This document shows, piece after piece, positions 15,691-26,542 of a DNA stretch of 33,227 bases. Within the stretch, counting starts at the first letter, position 1, and the number at the start of each line of letters is the position of its first letter. The notes beneath the pieces were generated by a model, which was given only the letters and a program-made list of their open reading frames with translations, was not told the DNA's origin and searched no databases. This DNA is from Myxococcaceae bacterium. Lineage in GTDB: Bacteria; Myxococcota; Myxococcia; Myxococcales; Myxococcaceae. The stretch spans positions 1 through 33,227 of the forward strand of contig JALOQF010000033.1 in NCBI GenBank assembly GCA_025459425.1, given 5' to 3'. The translations under genes and the position numbers were made by a program.

Positions 15691-16415
15691 GTGACGCGGG
15701 CCAGCACCTCGGCCGAGCGGCCATCGACGGGCCCGTCGACCAACGCGTTGCCACCCTTCACGATGCGCGCGCCCGCGAGCGCCACCAGCGTGACGGTCTT
15801 CGTCTCTCCCGGCTCGAAGCGCACGGCCGTGCCCGCGGGGATGTCGAGGCGAAAGCCCAGCGACGCGGCGCGGTCGAACGCGAGCGCGCGGTTCGTCTCG
15901 ATGAAGGGGTAGTGGCTGCCGACCTGAATGGGGCGGTCTCCGGTGTTCGTCACCTCGAGCGTGACGGTGGCGCGGCCGGCGTTCAGCTCGACGTCTCCCG
16001 CGACGCACTCGACGGCGCCCGGCACCTCGCGCGTCGGCGCCACGCGGAACAGCTCGTTGGGCGGCACCGGAAGAAACGAGCCGTACAGCGCCAACGACAG
16101 GTCGCCGTACTCGGCCACGATGGGCTCGTGCACCGTCACCAGCTTGGAGCCGTCGGGGAACGTGCCCTCGACCTGCACCTCGGGCACCAGCTCGGGCACG
16201 CCGTCCATCACGTTGCGCCGGCCGAGCAGCCGCTTGCCGAGGTCCATCAGCTCGACGACCCGCCGCCCATCACGAATGAACTCGAGCAGCTGCGTCGCAA
16301 GCAACGCGACCGCTTCGGGGTAGTTGAGGCGCAGGCCCCGGGCGAGGCGCTTCTGCGCCACCACACCCGCCTGGTGCAGCACCAGCTTGTCGAGTTCCTG
16401 TGGCGTCAGCCTCAC
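15663..16415 (-). CDS. ureAB: Fused urease gamma/beta subunit
   Basis: This 250-residue protein joins the gamma domain (residues 1 to ~98) to the beta domain (from ~125). The gamma domain runs from '[17 protein letters not shown]' through '[19 protein letters not shown]' to '[17 protein letters not shown]'. The beta domain contains 'GDVELNAG', '[15 protein letters not shown]' and '[15 protein letters not shown]'. The linker '[16 protein letters not shown]' resembles that of plant and fungal urease rather than the short Helicobacter one. The usual second His of SHYHF is Pro here. The start is the GTG at 16415, which fits the family; a GTG at 16433 would add six residues. The stop overlaps a potential ATG at 15666. 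It is divergent from ureD, so the region between may hold both promoters. Confidence 0.95.
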   Translation of the reverse strand: MRLTPQELDKLVLHQAGVVAQKRLARGLRLNYPEAVALLATQLLEFIRDGRRVVELMDLGKRLLGRRNVMDGVPELVPEVQVEGTFPDGSKLVTVHEPIVAEYGDLSLALYGSFLPVPPNELFRVAPTREVPGAVECVAGDVELNAGRATVTLEVTNTGDRPIQVGSHYPFIETNRALAFDRAASLGFRLDIPAGTAVRFEPGETKTVTLVALAGARIVKGGNALVDGPVDGRSAEVLARVTARGFGSTS

Positions 16416-16570
16416 GGACCGAGATGTTACCACCCTCGCCGCGACGCGTCATGGCTCGATTCCAACGACTCAAGCCTTCGAGTGGAGAATTTTGATGTCG
16501 ATGGACGAAGAAGAGGACCTCGCGAGCGGAGCTGAAGGGTTTCCGACGCTCGCTGCACGACGGCCGCAAG

Positions 16571-17497
16571 GTGGCGCTGAGACGCGGCGGCTGGACGGCC
16601 GCCACCCTGCGCCGTAACGCTCGCCGAATCGTGCTTCCGAGCCCTTCGATCCAGGCCCCGCCGCTCGCGTCGTTCGTTCCGTTTCTTCGACCCGAAGCGC
16701 CAGAGGGCGGGCGCCTGGTGGTGGAGCAGGTGCTCGGCCGCTCGGTGGTGACGTCGGCGCGGGGACACGGCCCGCTGCGGCTGCTGACGCCGAAGAACCA
16801 CGGGCACGCGGCCTGGGTGTACCAGTCGAGCCTCGGCGGCGGCTTCGTGGGGGCCGATGCGCTGACGCTCGGCGTGCAGCTCGGCGCGGGCGCGACCGCG
16901 TTCCTCTCGTCGCAGGCAGCGGGCAAGGTGTACCGCGGCACCGACTGCCGCTTCACGCTCGACGCCCGGCTCGAGGCCGGCGCCACGCTGGTGAACTGGC
17001 CCGACCCGACGATGCTGTACTCCGGCTCGAAGCTGACGCAGCGGCAGCGCTTCGACCTGGCCGACGGCGCGTCGCTCCTCTGCGTCGACGCGTGCACGGC
17101 CGGACGGGTGGCATCGGGCGAGCGCTGGGCAACCGAGCAGCTCGAGCTGCACCTCGACGTGTCCGTGGGCGGGCGCGCCGTCTTCGCCGATGGGGTGACA
17201 CTGTCGCAGCGGCACGGGCCGGTGGTGGAGCGCCTCGGCGGCGTCAACGCGCTCGCGACGGTGGTGCTGGCCGGACCCGCGTTCGAGCAAGCCATCGAGC
17301 AGCTCGAACGCGAGGTGACGTCGACTCCGCTCGAGCGCCTGCCCGCGCCGCTGGTGGTGGCGAGCCGCTGGCCGTGGGGCCTGGTGCTGCGCGTCGCCGC
17401 GGCGTCGGCGCCTGCGCTGCAGACGACGCTCGACGGGCTGCTGCGCCCGCACGTGGTGGCTGCGCTCGGTGACGACCCGCTCGCCCGGAAGCGCTGA
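16571..17497 (+). CDS. ureD: Urease accessory protein UreD (UreH)
   Basis: This protein of up to 308 residues contains the UreD core: 'LGRSVVTSARGHGPLRLLTP', 'YQSSLGGGFVGADALTLGV', 'GATAFLSSQAAGKVYRG' and 'NWPDPTMLYSGSKLTQRQRF'. UreD binds apo-urease first and, with UreF and UreG, forms the nickel-loading complex; it is cytosolic. It is the only urease gene on the plus strand, divergent from ureAB. The start is uncertain: the GTG at 16571 has no clear ribosome-binding site, and the first ~50 residues before 'GRLVVEQVLG' are outside the family, so the GTG at 16631 is a good alternative. UreD is poorly conserved in general; identification here rests on several aligned motifs. Confidence 0.92.
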   Translation: MALRRGGWTAATLRRNARRIVLPSPSIQAPPLASFVPFLRPEAPEGGRLVVEQVLGRSVVTSARGHGPLRLLTPKNHGHAAWVYQSSLGGGFVGADALTLGVQLGAGATAFLSSQAAGKVYRGTDCRFTLDARLEAGATLVNWPDPTMLYSGSKLTQRQRFDLADGASLLCVDACTAGRVASGERWATEQLELHLDVSVGGRAVFADGVTLSQRHGPVVERLGGVNALATVVLAGPAFEQAIEQLEREVTSTPLERLPAPLVVASRWPWGLVLRVAAASAPALQTTLDGLLRPHVVAALGDDPLARKR

Positions 17498-17744
17498 AGC
17501 TCGGGCAGGAAGGCCTCGCGCCGTGAACGAGCGCGTCGCCGAGTTTCAGGCTGTGTCGCAGCGCACCCCATCGAAGCGCCCACACCGCCCGTGCGTGCTG
17601 CCTCAGGGCAGAGCCTCAAGTCCCCTGTCGCTTGTCTTCGCCAGGTTGACTGAGCCCGTCAGGGTGGAGGCTCGTGAAGCCCCGCTGTGACGATCAGGGG
17701 GGAGTCGACGGCCAGAGCCCTTCTCGAGGCTGGGCGAAGACCGC

Positions 17745-18242
17745 TCAGTTGCAAGGCTGAGCTGCTACCCGAGCCTCATCGATGCACGCAGCTGCAACCG
17801 GTGACGGCTGACACATCACCGTTGAAGCGTTGCTGGCCGTGCAGTCCCAGAACGGTCGCTGCAACCGAAGACAGCGGTCGGGGAGTCCGACCAGACCCAT
17901 GCACACGGCCGTGCGCTGAGCGGCCGTCACCTGCGGCGAGCAGCGATCGTACATCGCGTTCAGGTAGGCGACGCAGCGCTGCTGGTCAGTGCCCGGCTGG
18001 CTCTGGCCGGTGCCTCCTGGAGCGGTCGCCATTGAGCAAACCCCAGCAACGCACAGAGCGCCGCCACCACAGGCCGAGCAGACCGAACCGGCGCGACCGC
18101 AGGCCCCGGACGAGAGCCCTTGCTGACACACGTCCAGGTCATCACAGCACCCGTTGCAGGTGGAGGCGTCACACGGGGGCCTCGTTGGGCAGCCCAGGAA
18201 AACCATTCCGGTCAGCAACAGAAGGAGCCAACGCGCTGACAA
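17745..18242 (-). CDS. Cysteine-rich lipoprotein
   Basis: The coding part has a signal peptide 'ARWLLLLLTGMVFLGC' with lipobox FLGC. It then has a disulfide-rich segment of the type common in myxobacterial surface proteins ('CDASTCNGCCDDLDVC' followed by 'GRAGSVCSACGGGALC'). After that comes a C-terminal domain with further spaced cysteines ('CVAYLNAMYDRC', 'RCLRLQRPFWDC'). The start is uncertain: the TTG at 18242 gives a correct signal peptide, but no ribosome-binding site is evident. The longer frame from ATG 18458 adds ~70 residues that do not look like an exported N-terminus. It is predicted to be outer-membrane anchored; function unknown. The 247 bp between it and ureD hold nothing recognised. 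Confidence 0.65.
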   Translation of the reverse strand: MSARWLLLLLTGMVFLGCPTRPPCDASTCNGCCDDLDVCQQGLSSGACGRAGSVCSACGGGALCVAGVCSMATAPGGTGQSQPGTDQQRCVAYLNAMYDRCSPQVTAAQRTAVCMGLVGLPDRCLRLQRPFWDCTASNASTVMCQPSPVAAACIDEARVAAQPCN

Positions 18243-18514
18243 GGTCAGCGGTCGCGGAGACGTCGCATGCGACCGGCTGATCCCTTGTCGAACGCCGCGC
18301 TCCTCGGTTGCAAGTTGAACGACCAGGAGACCTCGGCCCGCACGCTGTTCAGCGCAGGGCCCACCATCCTCGAGTTTCGGAGCCATGATCGTCTTTGGGG
18401 ATGGACGAACGAAACCGTCACGCGAAAGGGTGAGCGTCTGCTCGGCGTCCGAAGACATCGGTTCCGCCGAAGCGCTTTCGACATCCGGCTACGTCACGAC
18501 GCTGTCGCCTCGGC

Positions 18515-21199
<2,685 letters not shown>

Positions 21200-21432
21200 G
21201 GCGAGGCGCGTTATTTCGCTCGTCGCCACCGAGCGCAACGAAAGACCGAACGACGCCCAGCCAGGGCCCGGCGGCCTGCCAGCGCCCCAGGGGAGTGGAC
21301 GAAGGTAGGACAGCAAACGACACCTTCGTGTCGGTGAGCGCACAGTCTGTGAACGCTGCTTACACAGCCCTCGAAATTCGGGGCTGCGCCGAGCGACGAC
21401 AACTCCTTCGAACCGTCGCACCGGAGGACACC

Positions 21433-22104
21433 ATGCTCTCAGTCGGCTCCCGCAACACCGATGTGACCCGCCTCCAGCAGACGCTCCAGTCGAGGGGCTT
21501 CTCGCCGCAGGGCGTCGACGGCATCTTCGGCCGCAACACGCGCGCGGCGGTGGTGGCCTTCCAGCGGGCGAACGGGCTGGCGGCCGACGGCGTGGTGGGC
21601 CCCGACACGGCGCAGCGGCTGTTTGGCTCGCGTGACCGCAAGTACTTCGACGGCGTCAGTGACTTCACCCCGGCGCCCGGCTCGAACACCGGCACCGGCG
21701 GCCGCCCCGGCCCGACGGCTCCGGGCGCCTCGCGGCTCGTCGACAACGTGCGCCAGGTCGAGCGCGAGATGCCGGGCACGGGGCGCTGCGCCGCGGCGGT
21801 CAACCAGGCCATTCGCCGAACCTACGGCGTCAACATGTGGGGCCACGCGAACCAGGTCGACAACAACCTGCCGCGCAGCCACTTCCGCGAAGTGAACCTG
21901 TCGCTCGAAGAGGCGCTGCGCCGCCCGGGCCTGGTGCTCACCTGGGAGCGCACCAACACCCGCCTGGGCAGCATCTACGGCCACACCGCCATCACCACCG
22001 GCGACGGCCGCACCTCGGTGAGCGACTACACCGAGGGCGACACCCTCGCTGCCTCGCGCCGCATGGGCCGCCAGGGCCTGCGGGTGTTCGAGCCGATTCG
22101 GTGA
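21433..22104 (+). CDS. Peptidoglycan-binding protein with Cys/His amidase-like domain
   Basis: The ATG at 21433 has a good GGAGG ribosome-binding site and gives 223 residues. Residues 1-65 form a PG_binding_1 domain ('[20 protein letters not shown]', '[20 protein letters not shown]'). A Pro/Gly/Thr linker follows (~80-98). The C-terminal domain has Cys 119 in '[11 protein letters not shown]' at the start of a helix and His 184 in '[13 protein letters not shown]' on a strand, as in papain-like NlpC/P60 or CHAP hydrolases. A murein hydrolase is therefore likely. There is no signal peptide, so it may act after release by another route, such as a type VI-type effector, phage-type lysis or lysis of the producer. 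No secretion or immunity gene was recognised beside it. Confidence 0.75.
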   Translation: MLSVGSRNTDVTRLQQTLQSRGFSPQGVDGIFGRNTRAAVVAFQRANGLAADGVVGPDTAQRLFGSRDRKYFDGVSDFTPAPGSNTGTGGRPGPTAPGASRLVDNVRQVEREMPGTGRCAAAVNQAIRRTYGVNMWGHANQVDNNLPRSHFREVNLSLEEALRRPGLVLTWERTNTRLGSIYGHTAITTGDGRTSVSDYTEGDTLAASRRMGRQGLRVFEPIR

Positions 22105-22176
22105 GTTGATGCGCGGCGGCGGGCGCTGCACTTTCCCGCTTCGACGACCAGCGGCGCCCCACTACGATTTCGGTGG

Positions 22177-23289
22177 ATGTCCATCGAACGAAGTCTCGGG
22201 GTCCTTCGGGTGCTGTGCAGCTCGGGCGTCGACCTGCTCACGCAGATGCCGGTGACGTCGCAGCTCCTCAAGCAGGCGCTGCCGTCGTTCAGCCTCTCGC
22301 TCATCCGCGTCGACGACACGTGCGCGCCGCGGGAGCACTACAGCGAGTTCTTCGACGAGTTCAGCCACCAGCTCTTCGCGTCGGCGGGCCACCACTTCTC
22401 GGCGCGCAGCGACGACCCGGCCGCCTTCGGCAACCTGCTGCGCAACGAGCAGCCCGTGGGCGCGCTGGTCGAGACGCGGCCCGAGTACGTGGCCGGCGCC
22501 ACCTACCAGCACCTCTTCAAGCGCAACGGCATTCACCACACGCTCGACATCGCCCTGCGTGACGAGCGCGGGCCGCTCGGCATCCTGGGAATGTTCCGTG
22601 AAGAGGTCGCGCGCCCCTTCACCCGCCGTGAGGTGGCCATCGCCGAGCGGCTCTACCCATGGCTCGTGCACGCGCTGGCGGCGCCGCGGGGCCAGGGCGC
22701 CTTCGCCGAGCTCGACACGGCAATGATGGTGGTGCGCCGCGATGGGCGCATCGAGTCGGCCTCGCAGCGGGCCCAGCGCTGGCTCGAAGACACGGCCGCC
22801 GGAGACGACCGCGCCAGCCTGATGAAGGACCGCCGGCTGCCCGAGGCGTGCCGGGCGCTCTTCCAGGCCGTCGAAGACGCGCGGCGGCCCCGCGCAGCCT
22901 CGCACCAGCCAGTGCCGACGCTGTGCCTGCCGATGACGGGCGGGCGCCTGCGGCTGCGGGCCTACGCGCTCGACGCCGAAGGCGACCGCGTGGGCGTGCA
23001 CCTCGCGTTCGAGGTGAGCCAGACGGTGCGGGTGCTGCGGGTGCTGTCGTCGACGGACTTGAGCCCGCAGCTCCAGCGGGTCGCGCTCCACCTCTGGCAG
23101 GGTGACGACGCGACGTCGGTCGCCCAGCGGCTCGGGCTCAGCGCCGAGACGATGAAGTCGTACCGCAAGGAGCTCTACATGCGGCTCGACGTGCACGACC
23201 TCGAGGGCCTGCGACGGGTGCTCGACGCGCGCGCCAGAGACGTCACGCTGGACTTCGAGCGGCATCAGCCCCTCCCCTCCGGGGGGTGA
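22177..23289 (+). CDS. LuxR-type transcriptional regulator
   Basis: This 370-residue protein carries a C-terminal helix-turn-helix of the LuxR/FixJ type (from about residue 300). 'LSPQLQRVALHLWQGDDATS' is followed by 'VAQRLGLSAETMKSYRKELY', matching the usual 'ELAxxLxxSxxTVKxHxxxI' with Lys-Ser-Tyr in place of Val-Lys-x-His. The N-terminal ~180 residues look like a GAF/autoinducer-type sensory region ('TLDIALRDERGPLGILGMFR'). A PAS-like stretch sits around 'AMMVVRRDGRIESASQRAQRWL'. No phosphoacceptor receiver domain was seen, so it probably binds a small ligand or partner. The ATG is at 22177. The gene lies just after the peptidoglycan hydrolase-like gene and before a lipoprotein gene, all on the plus strand, with gaps of 72 and 34 bp. 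Confidence 0.8.
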   Translation: MSIERSLGVLRVLCSSGVDLLTQMPVTSQLLKQALPSFSLSLIRVDDTCAPREHYSEFFDEFSHQLFASAGHHFSARSDDPAAFGNLLRNEQPVGALVETRPEYVAGATYQHLFKRNGIHHTLDIALRDERGPLGILGMFREEVARPFTRREVAIAERLYPWLVHALAAPRGQGAFAELDTAMMVVRRDGRIESASQRAQRWLEDTAAGDDRASLMKDRRLPEACRALFQAVEDARRPRAASHQPVPTLCLPMTGGRLRLRAYALDAEGDRVGVHLAFEVSQTVRVLRVLSSTDLSPQLQRVALHLWQGDDATSVAQRLGLSAETMKSYRKELYMRLDVHDLEGLRRVLDARARDVTLDFERHQPLPSGG

Positions 23290-23323
23290 TGGCGAGGGGC
23301 GGCGGCGCGGTACTCGAAAGCCC

Positions 23324-25057
23324 ATGCGCTCACTGCTCGCGTCGACCCTCGCTCTCGCCCTCTGCGCCTGCCCACCCTCCGATGCAATGCCCGACGCCGG
23401 TGACCCGGCGCGCTGCGTGGCTCCCGACGGTGGAGGCGTCGGCGACTGCGTCACCTACACGCCAGCGATGGTGGCCGGGAGCCGCTCGGGGCGCTTCACG
23501 CGCATCGACGAGGCCGAGCGCGTCGCCGTCTCCGTGCCCGACCGCGGCGGTGGCCTGGTGCGCGTCACCCTGCAGGCGAGCGCCGCCACCTCGGTGACGG
23601 TGTTCCTCCAGGGCCGGCCCGAAGACGAGAACCACGAGGGCGTGCTGCTGACGAACGAGCCCGAGAAGTCGTTCCTCTTCCGCGCGCACGGCAACAAGAC
23701 CTACGAGCTCGAGGTGAAGGCCTTCATCACGCCACCTGCGGGCGGCTCGTCGTGGGCGGTGTCGTGGACCTACGAGCCGAACGTCGACTGTTACGAGCCC
23801 AACGACACCGCCGCGACGGCCCGGCGCATTCCACTCGACACGCCCATCACCGCCTTCGCGCACGCGGGCATCATCGAGGGTGACGGCGTGCTCGTGGGCC
23901 CCGGCCTGCTCGACTACTACGCCTTCGAGCTGACGGAGCCGACGACCGTGCGCCTCGCCGTCACGCGCCCGTCTGACACGGCCATCGCCTTCGAGCTGTT
24001 CGACCTGACGACGGAGACCTCGACGCTGGTGTCGAGCGACCTCTTCGCCGCGGCCGGCGTGCAGTCGTTCTCGGACGAGCTCGAGCTGCCCGCGGGCGTG
24101 CACGGGGTGCGCGTGAGCTCGTTCGCCAGCCAGCGCTCGACCCTCGGCCTGCCCGCGACGCCGCCCGCCGACTGGAACCGGCCGTACACGTTCTCGGTCC
24201 AGCGCACGAAGGTACGGAGCGCGGGTTCGGGGACGCTGGTGTGCGCTGCGCCCGTCGATGCGGGCGTCTTTGACGACGAGTGCGTGCGCTACCAGCCGGC
24301 CACCATCGCGGGCATGGCGACGACGTCGATGTCGCTCATCGACCAGAAGACCGTCGTGCGGGTGCCCTCCATCTCGGACCCGGGCGGCGGCCTGTTGCGG
24401 GTGACGCTGTCGTCGCTGGTGCCCCACTCGGTGGTGGCCCGCCGAGTCGGCGCCCCCGACGCAGAGGTGCAGGAAGGCGTCGGCCCCCTCATGCCAACCG
24501 CTGGCATGGCGGCCACCGAGTCGTTCCTGCTCCGGGTGCAGGGCGGCGAGACGTACGAGCTCGAGGTGGCGCTCTTCGTGACACCGGCCCAGGCCCCGGC
24601 CACCAGCACGGTGAGCTGGAGCTACGAGCCGAACGTCGACTGCTACGAGGCCAACGACAGCCGGGCGAAGGCGCGGCGCATTCCCCTCGGCCGGGCCATC
24701 ACCGCCTTCGCGCACGGCGGGCCCATCGCCGGCGACAGCCTCTTCGTCGGCCCCAGCATCGCCGACTGGTACCGGGTGCAGGTGCCCTCGGCGCGCGAGG
24801 TGCGGCTGGTGGTGCGCAAGCCGAGCGACACCGCGCTCGCCTTCGAGCTGCTCGACCAGCGTCTCGAGGTGCTCGAGGGCGTCGATGCCCTGGGGAGCGG
24901 CGGCGTCGACCTGAGCTCCCCGTGGAGAGCGCTCGAGCCCGGCGAGTACCTCGTGCGCATGACGACGGCTGGCTCGCAGCCCTCGTCGAAGCGCACGACC
25001 GACGCGCTCCCGGCGGACTGGAATCGGCCGTACACGCTGACGGTCGAGGCGCGGTGA
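23324..25057 (+). CDS. Lipoprotein with two tandem pre-peptidase-like domains
   Basis: This 577-residue protein has a signal peptide with lipobox LCAC (Cys 16). The mature part is an internal duplication of ~284 residues. 'YEPNVDCYEPNDTAATARRI' begins at residue 150 and 'YEPNVDCYEANDSRAKARRI' at residue 434, each followed by 'ITAFAHxG' and a 'D(Y/W)Y' beta segment, and each closing with 'ADWNRPYT'. The 'EPNDTAATA...DYYAFEL' pattern is that of pre-peptidase C-terminal (PPC) beta-sandwich domains. No protease or other catalytic domain is present, so this is probably a surface binding or structural protein. It ends 6 bp before the converging minus-strand gene at 25064. Confidence 0.8.
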   Translation: MRSLLASTLALALCACPPSDAMPDAGDPARCVAPDGGGVGDCVTYTPAMVAGSRSGRFTRIDEAERVAVSVPDRGGGLVRVTLQASAATSVTVFLQGRPEDENHEGVLLTNEPEKSFLFRAHGNKTYELEVKAFITPPAGGSSWAVSWTYEPNVDCYEPNDTAATARRIPLDTPITAFAHAGIIEGDGVLVGPGLLDYYAFELTEPTTVRLAVTRPSDTAIAFELFDLTTETSTLVSSDLFAAAGVQSFSDELELPAGVHGVRVSSFASQRSTLGLPATPPADWNRPYTFSVQRTKVRSAGSGTLVCAAPVDAGVFDDECVRYQPATIAGMATTSMSLIDQKTVVRVPSISDPGGGLLRVTLSSLVPHSVVARRVGAPDAEVQEGVGPLMPTAGMAATESFLLRVQGGETYELEVALFVTPAQAPATSTVSWSYEPNVDCYEANDSRAKARRIPLGRAITAFAHGGPIAGDSLFVGPSIADWYRVQVPSAREVRLVVRKPSDTALAFELLDQRLEVLEGVDALGSGGVDLSSPWRALEPGEYLVRMTTAGSQPSSKRTTDALPADWNRPYTLTVEAR

Positions 25058-25063
25058 CGAAGC

Positions 25064-25510
25064 TCAGCCCTGCGTCGTCTCGACGACGTCCTCGGACGCC
25101 GCGCGGGCTGAGCGGGCGTCGTCGACGCGCTGGTGCGTCGCTGACAGCGTCGGCGCGTGGGGGACGCGGCGTGCAGTCTCCAGCCAGGCGACGGCGACGT
25201 GCATTCGCTGCGGGGTGTTCCTCTGCGACTGGTGCGGCAAGCTCGCGCCCACCTGGAGCACCGGGGTGTGCGCGGCGTGCATGAAGTCTTCGCGGCGCGC
25301 GGCGAGCTCGGCCTGCGGCGCGCCCGACTCGAGCTCCGAGGCGAGCCGCTGGGCCTCGGCGTGGAACGTCCTCAGGCCGGACTCGCGGCGGCTGACGTTG
25401 CCCCGGCTGCTCAACAAGTCGTTCGCGGTGCGGGTGGCGCCGATGCTGGTGCTCAGCCCGGTGAGCTCGGCGGTGCGGGAGCGCGGCTGGTCTTCCCGTG
25501 CAGGCGTCAT
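25064..25510 (-). CDS. Hypothetical protein
   Basis: From the ATG at 25510 this encodes 148 residues. The sequence is Ser/Arg/Ala/Glu-rich and mostly helical in appearance ('TFHAEAQRLASELESG', 'QAELAARREDFMHA'), with no signal peptide, membrane segment or known motif. It fits neatly between a converging gene and the divergent start at 25607, which supports coding. The frame stays open further upstream over the next gene, and other frames are open here too, so the call is modest. No family was recognised. Confidence 0.5.
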   Translation of the reverse strand: MTPAREDQPRSRTAELTGLSTSIGATRTANDLLSSRGNVSRRESGLRTFHAEAQRLASELESGAPQAELAARREDFMHAAHTPVLQVGASLPHQSQRNTPQRMHVAVAWLETARRVPHAPTLSATHQRVDDARSARAASEDVVETTQG

Positions 25511-25606
25511 GGCCTCGTTCGGACTCCGGGCTGTTGGTGGTCGCGCCGAGTGCTTCGGAGCACAGGACGGTAGCGAGACGACCCGGCGCTCATTACGAGC
25601 GCGACG

Positions 25607-26542
25607 ATGCGCCTCGTCGTGGTGCCGCTCCTCTTCACGTTTCTGGCCTGCGGGCCTGCGCCGACCGCTCCACCGGAGCCAAACGCGCCGGGCCCGGTGT
25701 TCCGCTCGGTCGGAGACCCGTTCATCAAGGGTCCGCTCGCCACCACGCAGCGCGACCTGCGGCAAGGTGAGCTCGGCGCGCCACGGCCCGTGCGCCTCAC
25801 CGCGCCCACGGAAGCCGGCACGTACCCCGTCGTGCAGTTCCAGCACGGCTTCCTCTCGGACCGCCGCGCGTATGACGAGATTCTGAGCCACCTCGCGTCG
25901 CATGGCTTCGTCGTCGTCGCGCCGCAGATGTACCCGGCCGATGGCGTGCCGCTCGGCAAGGAAGGCGCTCCCGATGAAGCCCGCGCCGCGCGCACCGTCG
26001 CCACCTGGGCCCAGACGGCGGCAGCCACCATCATGGGCAGCGCTGCAGACCCGCGCCCCGTCGGCGTCGCCGGCCACTCACGTGGAGGCAAGGTGACGTG
26101 GTGGCTCACCGCGCAGGAGGGCTTCTTGGCGCGCGGCATCGTCGGCGTCGACCCGGTCGACGGCCTCGGGGGCCCCCTGCTCGGCGCACAACCCGAGGCA
26201 CTCCCCGGCCCGCTCGAGACGGCCCCGCCGTCACTCATCCTCGGCATGGAGCTCGGTGGTTCGTGCGCTCCAGAGGGTGACAATTTTCGTCACTTCTTCG
26301 AGCGCACCACGCCCCCGACGGTCTTGTTGCTCGTGAAGAACCAGGGCCACGCCGACATGCTCGACGCCGACGTCGACTCTGGAGGCCTCTGCCAGACCGG
26401 CCCCGAGCGTGAGGAGACGCGACGCTTCACCGGCGGCGCGCTCGCCGCGTTCTTCCGCGCGACCCTGCAGGACGACGACGTCGCCCGGCGCTTCCTCGAG
26501 GTTCCGTTGACCCGGCTGGAGGTGACCCGTGAAACGCGCTGA
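25607..26542 (+). CDS. Chlorophyllase-like alpha/beta hydrolase lipoprotein
   Basis: This 311-residue protein has a signal peptide with lipobox FLAC (Cys 15). The hydrolase core includes 'YPVVQFQHGFLSDRRAYDEI' near residue 73, 'SHLASHGFVVVAPQ', the nucleophile elbow GHSRGG (Ser 158), 'GVDPVDG' as a possible acid region and 'KNQGHADM' with the likely catalytic His. This layout matches the chlorophyllase/cutinase-like family; in bacteria these act as esterases on unknown substrates. The location would be periplasmic or on the outer membrane. The 3' end overlaps the next reading frame (GTG at 26529), which carries a perfect GGAGGTGA ribosome-binding site inside this gene. Confidence 0.83.
   Translation: MRLVVVPLLFTFLACGPAPTAPPEPNAPGPVFRSVGDPFIKGPLATTQRDLRQGELGAPRPVRLTAPTEAGTYPVVQFQHGFLSDRRAYDEILSHLASHGFVVVAPQMYPADGVPLGKEGAPDEARAARTVATWAQTAAATIMGSAADPRPVGVAGHSRGGKVTWWLTAQEGFLARGIVGVDPVDGLGGPLLGAQPEALPGPLETAPPSLILGMELGGSCAPEGDNFRHFFERTTPPTVLLLVKNQGHADMLDADVDSGGLCQTGPEREETRRFTGGALAAFFRATLQDDDVARRFLEVPLTRLEVTRETR

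Noticed and set aside
16495..16617. Small plus-strand ORF starting MSMDEEEDLASG with a GGAGA upstream
   Set aside because: It is only 40 codons, runs into the start of ureD in another frame, and the product matches nothing. It could be a leader peptide but there is no supporting sign.
21318..21333. CGACAC-CTTC-GTGTCG inverted repeat upstream of the peptidoglycan-binding protein gene
   Set aside because: Six-base arms are expected by chance at this GC content, and it lies about 100 bp from the start without promoter elements nearby.
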